32,651 nucleotides of DNA, taken from Azolla pinnata. Lineage: Eukaryota; Streptophyta; Polypodiopsida; Salviniales; Salviniaceae. The position numbers were made by a program, and so were the translations under genes. Shown here piece by piece: positions 8,656 to 18,600 of the stretch (positions are counted from its first letter, which is position 1; each line of letters starts with the position of its first letter). The notes beneath the pieces were generated by a model. It had not been told where the DNA came from. It did not search any database and was given only the letters and a program-made list of their open reading frames with translations. Location: NCBI GenBank assembly GCA_037176905.1, contig JBBBWG010002737.1, forward strand, positions 1 to 32,651, written 5' to 3'.

Positions 8656-9129
8656 TGTCCATAGTAATCCCTACATGAATATTATGCTTTCCTTAGACTT
8701 GAACCCAAAATCTCAGATTATATAATGCCAAGCGCAACCATTGAGGTAGCCAATCATGAATTTAAATAATCAAGGTCATTATTTTTTCATAATATAATGA
8801 CTATTGTATTCAGAGACAACTTCAGAACTTTTTAGAACATTCTAAAATCTTCTAGAATATCCTAGAATATTCTAGGTCTAGAACATTGTAGAACATTCTA
8901 CAAATCTCTAGGTTAATCTATAGAAACCTATAAATAGAGACCTATATATCATATAAAATCAGTTCAAATAAACACCAATCTTTAGCTCCAAGCTTGCCTA
9001 GTAACCAACTTCTCTTTGGAATCATTCTATTCTAATAAACTCACTCTTCTCTTATCAATTCATTCTCCTCTCTTCTTCTATTATCTTATATCTTTCTTAA
9101 ATAGTTCAAACTCTTGTTTTGTTTTGACA
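8656..9129 (+). mobile_element. LTR 1 of a TRIM-like retroelement
   Basis: Starts TGTCC, ends TGACA, and aligns with 9362-9823 over nearly its full length. It has an array of TTCnnGAA-type heat-shock motifs at about 8820-8900, a TATA box (TATAAATA, 8929-8936), and a CT-rich stretch after AATAAACTCACTCTTCTCTT. The copies differ at many positions, so insertion was old. Confidence 0.65.
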
Positions 9130-9361
9130 TTTGGAAGATCTAAACATCCTCACAGTGGAGAGCATGACGAAGCAGAACATTTGCACGTTAGCAATGTCCA
9201 GCAATGTGCAATAATCAGCATTGGCACAATGGAGCTTAACCTTTCAAGCAGCTCCACCTGAGTCCTCCACAACATTCGACATGTCCATAAGCTTTGTAAA
9301 TGGCTGAAATCAATGGGACAGCTCGACAAAGCAGGCATTTGTGTCGATTTCTCTTTAGGAG
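9130..9361 (+). mobile_element. Short internal region of the TRIM-like element
   Basis: Only about 232 bp separates the two LTRs, within the size range of terminal-repeat retrotransposons in miniature. No gag or pol is visible. The start does not match the usual initiator-tRNA-Met primer site, and only a weak purine run (TTTAGGAG) precedes LTR 2. The element would depend on proteins from elsewhere. Confidence 0.5.
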
Positions 9362-9823
9362 TGTGGTTGTGTAAAGAATCAATGAGCACTAGGCTTCCCT
9401 TGGATTTCAGCCCAGTATCTCGTACTACATAATAGGGAATCCTAACAATTGAAGTATCTTATCATGAGGTGAAATGCTAAAGACTACTTTTTCATGATAT
9501 AGTGATTGTTCTATTCAAAGAAAACTCTAGAACTTTCTAGAACATTCTAGAACTTTCTAGAATATCCTAGAATATTCTACGAATAGAACATTCTAGAACC
9601 TTCTAGAAATCTCTAGGGTAATCCTATAAATAGAGATATAAATCATATCAAATCAGTTCGAATCAACGCCAACCTTCAACCTTAAGCCTTTCTTGTATCC
9701 AACTCCTCTTTGTACTCATTCTGTTCTAATAAACTCACTCTTCTGTTATCCATCCACTCTCCTCTCTTTTTCTCTATTCTTATATCTTCCTTCAATCATT
9801 CAATCTCTTCCCTGGTTCTGACA
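9362..9823 (+). mobile_element. LTR 2 of a TRIM-like retroelement
   Basis: Starts TGTGG and ends TGACA. It shares with LTR 1 the heat-shock motif array, TATA box (TATAAATA, 9625-9632), the AATAAACTCACTCTTCT segment and the pyrimidine-rich end. No 5-bp target duplication is preserved that I can see. Confidence 0.65.
9530..9577 (+). promoter_or_regulatory. Ten-unit heat-shock element array in LTR 2
   Basis: GAA and TTC triplets alternate at exact 5-bp spacing at 9530, 9535, 9540, 9545, 9550, 9555, 9560, (TCC at 9565), 9570 and 9575. This is the nGAAnnTTCn arrangement bound by heat-shock factors, and it sits about 50 bp upstream of the LTR TATA box. Only one unit departs from consensus. Confidence 0.75.
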
Positions 9824-9890
9824 AGTTGTTGCTCCACAAGGAGAACCTCCGGCTAGCTCGAGGAATGAAGGTACACTCATTGTACCCTTT

Positions 9891-10987
9891 CATTACAAGG
9901 AAATGCTGGTTTGACGCAACATGTCCATGGCGCATCAAACTTTATGCGATGTGCGTTTAACTTTTGACGCGAACTTTCAGCCAAGTTTTCTGCTCCCTCC
10001 ACGTGAAGTTTGACACAATATTTATCACATAAATTGATGTAACATCGACGAAGACTTTGATGCAAAGCTAGAAACATGACTTCTTTCATGTTAAATGCAA
10101 TTTATTTCAAAAATTTCAGTATTTTTGACGCGATCTTGTCGCCTAGTTTGAAGTGAGTAGTCAGCACACTAGACGCGTGTTTGCCACGAATTTTAGGGCG
10201 ATGTTTGTTGTGAAATAGATGTTCACTTTGACAGGACATTAGACGCACATTTAGAAGCAAGGGAGATTTATAGTTTGACGCAAGTTTGCTACAAAGTAGG
10301 CGCAGATTTTGTCATAGAATTGATGCATATTTGATGCATTGATAAAGCTAATTGTGTTGTGGTGAGGCCATGAGGCGGAACAAGGCACTAACTTCCAGCA
10401 GTATGTTGGAGATGTCAAAGGTAGATTAGAACAAAGAGAAGATCAGATTTGAAGGAGGAGGCTTCAGATCTAAGACGGTGAGAAGTGGCGGCAAAGGTAC
10501 AAGAGAGAGTGAGAGAGAGATAGGCACAAAAATAGAGCTTCTATTCACAGGAGTTGGAGCAACCAACTTTGGACGATCATACAAGCTTGGTATTTATACC
10601 GCCAAGCTAGGGTTGAAGCCTTTTCGGCTTATTACAAATATGACCCGTTCACTTATGGACAGCATGAACACGGCCATTAGATGCTCGCATTCGACAAAAT
10701 TTATAGGAACTTTACATCAATTTAGCATCAATAGAGCATCAATAGACGAACTTTTGACGCGTACTCATTGAAACCCTAGCCAATTGACATGCATTAGACG
10801 TGATTTTGTTGTAATCCTTGACGCGAATCCTACAAGTTTTGACACAACATTAGCCGCCTCTTTGATGAGAGAAACCCTAAACCCAAACCCTTTAATGCAC
10901 TATTTGCCACAAATTTGACATGACAATGACTGACATTTGATGTGACACAAACATGATTTTAACCCTAAACCTTGACTTTGTTTAGTG
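9891..10987. mobile_element. CACTA-like non-autonomous element or debris with TTGACGC repeats
   Basis: TTTGACGC or close variants recur near 9911, 9963, 10008, 10123, 10171, 10234, 10276, 10753, 10818 and 10836, like CACTA subterminal repeats. The left edge CATTACAAGG resembles CACTACAAGG. Candidate right edges are GTTTAGTG at 10987 and TTGTGGTG at 10364. The middle (10440-10720) lacks the motif and holds TTGGTATTTATACCGCCAAG near 10590, a minus-strand TATA candidate followed on that strand by a CT-rich leader. Boundaries are uncertain and no target duplication is seen. Confidence 0.4.
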
Positions 10988-11469
10988 CTGAAATGGTTGT
11001 AACTGTTTCTTGAACATACAGATAACAAATAACAAATTATACAATTGGGATTCGTATAAGATGACCATGCGAGAGATTGGTATATGGAAATGATCAGTTC
11101 ATGAGTTAACGGCTTACATGGCGTGGCAGCCTAGAACTCATATAGCACCAGCTTGCTGACCAATGCCCATAGTTGGAAGCACTCCAATAACCGGTGAATC
11201 GACGTCACAATGATAGTGCGCGTAGCATACGGGTCGAATGTCCATTAGGTCAACATCTAGTGCCCCATCACCTAAGCCCCCTCCTTACTCATGTGAAGTT
11301 AGTCCCTTGTCAGCTCTCATACACGGCTCGTCCTCGAGAGGGCCACCCTAATCTGCTGGTCCATCCAGCTCCGATCGTGCTAGCCCCTCCTCGAGCCAGC
11401 CCTCCTTTAGTGGAGCCAACCCCTCCTTGGGTCACAACAACTTCTTGTTTCATGGATAGATGATATTAA
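10988..11469. other. Intergenic sequence, no supported gene
   Basis: Contains an 89-codon ORF at 11194-11463 rich in Pro, His and Leu, starting with ATGATAGTGCG-type context and no recognisable domain. I do not call it a gene. Confidence 0.4.
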
Positions 11470-11800
11470 TAAGAGACTAGTAGATCGAAATGAAGAGGAT
11501 GAAATAATTAGAAGACTTTGTAATTGGTGTTGTTCACCTTGATTGTAATTTAAGTAAACACACATATTTATACAAGTTTTAAGATTTAATATCTCTAGAA
11601 TTTTTACCCGAAAATATCCCTAGAATATACCAGGCTAGATATATTCAAGAATATCCCTAAAATATACTAGGCCAGAATATCCCTAGTACCAAGCTAGAAT
11701 ATCTCTAGAATGTACTCAGTTATTCCTGAAATATATACTAAAGTCTACAATATTAAATCTTATACAATTTAATATATAGCTCTAGCGTATCCATGTGGTT
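11470..11800. repeat. AT-rich block with AATATCCCTAGAATATAC direct repeats
   Basis: Variants of GAATATCCCTAGAATATACTA recur four to five times between about 11600 and 11730. The minus strand has CTTGTATAAATATGTGTG, an LTR-style TATA region. The block may be a worn solo LTR in reverse orientation, but the ends are not clear. Confidence 0.35.
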
Positions 11801-12003
11801 TATCTAACATAGCACTATGTTATGTGTGCCTCATAGGTTAGAGACAGTTTAGCGCAGGCAAAGAGAATGTTCTCTAAAACCCTAACTCTAATCAAAACCT
11901 TAGCTTGATACACTTTTATACTATAAACCCAAACCCTAATTAAACAACCCTAGCCTGAATACATAGCCTGAATAAACAACCCTATTATGAAACTGAGTGG
12001 GTC

Positions 12004-12124
12004 GTCCCACTCCTCTATTTCTGAACGCCTTCTATTTCTGGCGTCTAACCCTCCTGCCTCTAAATCTGAATAGAACCCTCTTAAAGCGTCTGAAGAAAGC
12101 AAACGCCTATTTCAGGAGTGGGAC
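12004..12124. repeat. Small inverted repeat (MITE-like) upstream of LTN1
   Basis: GTCCCACTCCT (12004-12014) is exactly inverted at 12114-12124, and adjoining CTATTTCTGAACG / CGCCTATTTCAGG keeps partial pairing. The 121-bp span suggests a small hairpin element. Confidence 0.45.
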
Positions 12125-12164
12125 TAGAGATGGGCTCATACCAAAATAGCTCCTCTCTACAACT

Positions 12165-12172
12165 ATATAAAC
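12165..12172 (+). promoter_or_regulatory. Candidate TATA box for LTN1
   Basis: TATATAAA lies about 420 bp before the LTN1 ATG and is followed by a GAGAGA-rich stretch typical of plant 5' leaders. No closer TATA is convincing. The transcription start is inferred only. Confidence 0.4.
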
Positions 12173-12583
12173 ACCAGTAGTGTTAGGAGAGGAGAGAGAG
12201 AGAAGGAGAGAGTGACTGCTTAGGAGAGATCATCATCGATATTAATACAATTATTCTCTCACCATCTATATCTATCTGTGTGTGTGTGTATCTCTGGAGT
12301 TCCTTCTCATCCAATGCGTTGATCGATTACGGACGACACGTTTTACAACATAACCAAAGTACAAAAGGGAGTTTTTTTCCATATCATCGTTGGAATACTG
12401 TTGTGGAATACTCTCGTATTTTACGTTAATATATATCACTACAATAATTGGAAATAAAACTAGTTATCGAACATCATGTGCTGGCATGTATATATACACA
12501 TGTTCATATACTTCTGCTACGCCTTGTACGTATCCCTAAGTTTTCCTCGTCAGAGGGCGAACACTACAGCTCGACTTCCGGCC

Positions 12584-12639
12584 ATGGGAAAGCAGAAAGG
12601 CGACCCTAACCGAAGCAAGGATCGGCCCGCCAGCAGTAG
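12584..12639 (+). CDS. LTN1: LTN1 exon 1
   Basis: ATG in GGCCATGGG context starts [18 protein letters not shown], the family N-terminus. Ends in phase 2 (AG) before GTACGG. Confidence 0.85.
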
Positions 12640-15600
12640 GTACGGACCATGTCCACCTTCTTTTTCGCACACGATACGTTCCTTGGGGAGATAGTGTAGT
12701 TCGATGGGAATCGCTGTGTTGAGAGCTACAGTAACTGCGTGAGATTTACGTGGGTGAATGAAATTGGAGATAGTCCTGAGGTAAGGTATCATCAGACAAT
12801 GAATGGACGAATCTCTAGCACTGTTTGTACCACACAGTAGTATGTCATAGTATGTTTCATATAGGCGCAAATGAGTTGATGTTCCATTCGCCAATCGTAC
12901 ATACGAATTCACTTGTAAAATATTGGACGTTATTCTAGCATGATTTTATGAAACGCAAATGAGTTGATGTTCCATTTGCCAATCGTACACACGAATTCAC
13001 TTGTAAAATATTGGACGTTATTCTAGCATGATTTTAGATATCACACTATACTATCTTGACTGAATTGATGATTAGCAACGTGGCATCCTTAAGCCATATT
13101 TTACCTATTACGGCATGATATATTTCAATTCTTCTGTAATATTAGCATGATGAGTTACTTGACGGGTCCTAAAACATTCTAGGAATTTTAATTGTACGTG
13201 CTGCAAAACTTTTGGCACAGACAATGACGATATCCTATTGTCCTTTTTTTATTTGATTATTCTGAAAACACAATGGTTTTGTATCTGAGAGAGTTATTCT
13301 TGTTCAGTTCTGCAGCATCTTTGTTGAAGCCCTCCAAAGCACTGCCAATTGGATTTGGTGGCTTTGTTGGAAGCTCAAGGATTGAGGGTTTTGATGCACA
13401 GGAAAGAGACTACGTTCAAGGGGTGAGTTTTAATTCGCATAGTTTTCATCTAATTTTACTATGGCTAAGTTTAAATGCCATTTTCCTTGTGAGAGTACTG
13501 GATAGTGAATGAAATCTGTGACCAGCATCTTAAAATTTTAACTCATCATAAAATAATACTTTATTAGAGCAGCAACTCCTTCTGTGCAGGCGTTCTATTT
13601 GCCTGCATTTTCGCTTGCCTCCTTATTCTTTGGGCCTTGCATGATTTTAGTTCTCATGCACTATCCACATCACGACAACACTTCAAACCTTTCAACTTTA
13701 CTGGAGGAACTTATTTTACTTTTTGTTTGCCTGTTAGAATGTGCGTATTTTTCAAACATTGCCCATGATTATGCCCTTGAAACATTTATTCTCTACGTGC
13801 TATCTGATAATCTCATATCTAGAAGTTTTTCAAGAGGTGAAAATGACCTTTAAAACCACTACAAGAAATACATATTTAAAGGTTTTCTTGTCTCTAACAG
13901 GAATAGATATATCTAACTACACAAGCTCTGAGATACTGTAGACATTGACTGAAGCTTTTGCCTTGTGTAAAGTTTCCAACATGGGCCGCTCCAGAACAGA
14001 GGTATCTCATAAACGAGGGAATCACCTTTGGTATCTCTTGATAATGGCCTTTATTTGTCAATGATAATGAAGGGTGACGAGGCCATCATGATCCATCTCT
14101 CCAAAATGAGGGAGGTGCCTTCGGTATCTCTTGATAATGGCCTTCAGTTGTCGATGATAAGGATGACGAGGCCATTGTGGTCCATCTGCTTATGACTTGT
14201 GTGCATGACACATTCCAATTGCTTGATCTATGGTAAGCCGGTTGGGATCCCCTGCTAGGTATTTTTGGTTGACTTGTGGAGTGGGAAGGCATCACAAAAC
14301 TATAACAATTTGAGATTGTTCTTTGTTGATGAGTAATTGCAGTTGACTCTTTCCATCAAATCCTTCTCTCTATGCCTTTGGAGTTCTAGGAAGAACAATA
14401 CTAAGCAATGTTGGTCTTCATATTCCATTAACTTGGGTATTGGGCTGAAACCTTGTTTGAAAAGGTTGTGATTTTGCCCTCTTATTTTATGAAATTTGAT
14501 ACACTAGCTTACATGAAAAACTAATATGAAATTACTTCCAATTTAGCCAAATATGGTCTCTTCTTCTTCTTCCTCATGAGGTGTTTGTAAGGTGGTTCTT
14601 GCTAGTTTATTTGTACGAATCCCTGAGGTCACTTCTCATTTTACATACATTTGATTATACCAGCTTTTTTTGTGTGGCCTTGCCATCTTTGGGTGCATTG
14701 CTAAGTCTATTTTGCAAATACGCATTTGTGGCAGCATACTACTATACTCTGATGACCCTTGTGTGATTTGTTGTAGGGATACAAAAGGATCCAAATCAAG
14801 CATCACGTTATAAACCTCTCACTCTCATATACATTCACTGTCTCTTGTGTAAATTGGTACTTAGCCTTTTAGTCTCGTTCCTAGCATATATACTGGAGAT
14901 AATAAAGTGTGTATGTCAAGTAGAAACAATGGGGATGCCATAATATGATCAACTGTGCTTGCACCTCCCTTGGGGCTCCATAAATAATCTTGAGGTTTTA
15001 CTTTAAGCCAATTTCTTACATTCAATTGTACACCGTGTGAAGGGATGATTGAAAAACTAGAATAAGATCAAGAGAAGTGATATAAATTAAGAGATCATGG
15101 GCAATGAGAACAGGATTGAGTCTAAAGAGATGAATATATTTAGTGGTTTATGTAATATAAATAAATCTAAGAACACAACTAGGTCTAGCACGTTACAAGG
15201 GTTTCCCTTCCTTCTCTTTATTCTGCCTCTTCTCTCCTCTTTCAAGCTCGTACCCCCCAGCCTTCTGATTACTTACGTTTTTCTTAAGAGTTTTGCATGT
15301 TTTTCAGACAGCTTTATGGTTTCAATCATGTCTCTCAATTTAGAACTCCAAATTTAGATCTGTAAAGTCCACCTTGAAGCTGATCGCCTTAGTTTTCTAT
15401 TGCATGTTTGAAAGTTAAGTTGGTGGTGATATGGACAAGGTAAAATCGATTTACCCTGGTTGCTTTCTAGATATCTGCCTTTAATTTGCTGCTGTGCTTT
15501 TTTCTTCTCTTTCATGCCTCAAAATTGTATCTTGCTTTCTTTTCCACGAGTTCTCTTTATCTTCTTGTGCTCGTGGTCATGCTCCATTGTCCTGTGGATG

Positions 15601-18600
15601 TGATTGTGCCAGCCTTCACACTGTTTGCCGTTTGCCATTGGTTCTGATAAAATAATGCTTTCACATGTAGCTTAAGGCATTCTGTGGGAGAGTGTGGTAC
15701 TTGCTTTCATATCCTAATCTCCCTTATTAATTTTGGAGAGAAGCAGAAAAATCGCAGTTCATAGGTGCAACCATTTTCCTAACAAGTCTTTGAAGAAAAG
15801 AATCATTGAAAAAGTTTGGCTTCACAAACCAGCTTGATATAACCATTTGTTTATATTCAGTTCTGATGCATTTGTACACATTAGGCGTGAGCTGGGAAAT
15901 AAGCCTAAGGCTTAGTTACAGTGGGCTCCTTTATAGTCTATGATGATGAAGGTGAAATGGGCTATGGGTATGTATGGTCTATGGTCATAAATGAAACAAG
16001 ATTGCTGGAAAATGCTTCTGCTCTTATGGAAGCGCAAAGTATTGAATTTCAGTAAGTACAATGATCCATGAAATGTGAAATTAAACATGGTGATGCTTTA
16101 TCGCAAGCTGAAAATGACAATCAACTGGTTATCTTGAAGCCAAAAGAAGATGAACAACTGCTCAGCTTCTAGATAACAAGATGAAGGTACTGAACAACAA
16201 AATACCAACAGGCTAGACAGGGGTTGCAAAACAAAAAATGATGAAACTAATCTGACTCTTGATATATAGCCAATGCCAGAGAATACTGAGTATTGGGTGT
16301 GCAGGTTTAATTGTTATAAGACAGATATATAAATATGATCCCTCTTTGCATTATGTTATGTTGTCAAATAACGGGAAACTGAAGTACAAGGCAAGGTTCG
16401 TTGCCAAGGGTTACATAAAGAGGGAAAGTGTTGAATTCCATGAGGACTTCTCTCCTGTTGTGAAGATAGTGAAAAACTGTGTGCTATTTGTTCTCATTGC
16501 AATTCTTAGCTTGGAGTTGTATTAGATGGAGGAGTTTCCGCTTGAAATGAACATTAAGATTTGATTGGAGATAATTCCCATCTTGATGGGAGAATATGAT
16601 GCACTAAAAGGATTATTGCATAGTATAAAAACAGCTAGTCTTCCACAACTTTGGTGTTATAGCTCCTTTTATACATGTTAAAGCAGGGGGATATGATGGT
16701 AAAATCTCCATTGAAATGGCTATTTCCACTTCTCTTTTTCTATCATCAAGTGCAAGGAATTAGGCTGGAATATTGTGATTCATATTTGAAATTCTCGAGA
16801 GGTAATTATTGCTATGGCTTTCAATCACGAGATTATGTCTTAGTTTGTGGACAAATGGGATTTTCATGGGTTTCAGTTGCATGTTAACCTTGGATGAAAT
16901 TATGGAAATTTGAGATGAATATAATGACATTGAATGGCTCTTTGTTAATTCCAAGCTATCGTTGACGAGATAATCTATATGCCACCATGGAGTAGATGAA
17001 TAATAGGATGTGGTTTGTAGCCCTACAAGTTGGTTGATAATGGAAGAAAAGACGCAAAGAAGTTTTTAAAGGAAAAAGACAGCTTTCTTCCAAAATGAGC
17101 ATGAAGCTTTGGCTGGAGATAAATTGACACCTAAATGGAACAATGCAAATAAAAAGATCATCAATGTAGTTAAGAATAAGCTCAGCTTCCACACCTGAGC
17201 AGGAAGGCACAATGGTGATACGCTCTGTTAAAATGGCTATTTCCACCTTTCTCTTTGCACAAGTGAATGCAAGGAATGACTAAATTGCAAAACTAAAATT
17301 TGTACGAGTTCTCTCTCTAGATGTAAGTAGTGCTAAGTATTCTCATCACCAGAATAGCTGAATTTTTAATTAATAGAGAGGTCCTTCTTTTTGTTAAAAA
17401 AAGAAGGATGTATTCATGGGAATGTGAATTATTTGGATATGGGAAGGGAAGCTACTCAGGAACATCATGTTGTACCTTTCCATATTTGTAGCAAGTATGA
17501 GGTGTGGTCAGCTGTGTGGGGGGTATCATGGGTGTAAATAAAGGACACACCTATGTACCTATCATGTTCTTAGGTTCTTCAAAAATTTTACTTGCTTCCT
17601 GGACGTGCTCACCAGTTCTTGAGTGCAAATGGTAGATTTATGTGTATGTGAACTGCATCGGCTGGTGGGGGGCTGTCTGCTCAGGAATATACTATACTTT
17701 GCATATCCATGCTAACCTTGAGGTGAGGCCAGCTGTGGGAGCAAGGTGTTATAGGCATAGATAGGTAAAGTCCGCACAACCATCACATTCCTCTGGGATG
17801 AAATTCTTATCCCTATTGAAACAAGATGTTTGACCATACATAAGTTGTACAAAAAAGGACTGAGTGACGTTGATCAGGAGCTGGCAGTAAATAGAATATA
17901 CATTAATAAAGGCAATAAATTTGTGTCAACATTGAATACTTAAACCTGTTTAAATTATTGCAGGATGTCTATGGTGAAACTGCATTGCATATGCGTCGGT
18001 TGTCAAAAAAGGATTCAACTACAAGGGCAAGTAGTCTGATACTATACTTTCCTTTTTTTTAAGGCATTATAGGGTATATAGCCCGTTTCATGGTCTATCT
18101 TATTTTGTTTATCTCCATGGTTGACAGGTCAAAGCGCTCAAAGCTCTAATTGTAATATTTAAGGAACAATCATCTGGTGAACTATCTCAGCTACTTCCAA
18201 ACTGGGTAGATACTAAGATTAGTCTCCATTTAAGATTTTTTTTCTGGTAGCATATGTTTCATCTCTTTCTCTCTCTCTCTTTCCTGCTGTACCTCACCCT
18301 TCGTCATTTTGTTAATGTCCCGCTTCCATCATTTCTATCAGATTTTTGAATACAAGAAACTAGTTCAAGATAACAATCAGCAAGTTAGAGAGGGTACGCA
18401 CAATGCAATGTCTGCTATTGTACTGTCAATTGGGTATGACCTTTCGTTTCATTACTGATGTTTTCTATGATTTCTTTTTGTTTGTCTGGGTTGAAGATGT
18501 ATTGCCAAGACTACACACATGTTTGAAGTCCTCTAAATCCATGCACAAATGCTTTGTTTAGTTAAATATAACTTCATTGTGATAGTCACATGATCTGCTA

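Larger units (their letters stand above)
13423..17963 (+). other. LTN1 intron 2 (4.5 kb) with transposon debris
   Basis: GT-AG intron, phase 0. The residue count between GSSR and RLSKKD (24) equals that of related plant proteins, so no coding exon is missing. It holds a Copia fragment, local duplications and unremarkable AT-rich sequence. CACTACAAGAAATAC at 13857 is a possible CACTA end without a visible partner. Confidence 0.75.

Noticed and set aside
11194..11463. 89-codon Pro/His/Leu-rich ORF
   Set aside because: No family resemblance, promoter or conserved motif that I can recognise.
13857..13871. CACTACAAGAAATAC as the start of a CACTA transposon in LTN1 intron 2
   Set aside because: No opposite terminus or target duplication was found within the intron.
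18031..18036. GTAGTC as the donor of LTN1 exon 3
   Set aside because: It would add four nucleotides and shift the frame; the GC donor keeps phase and family alignment.
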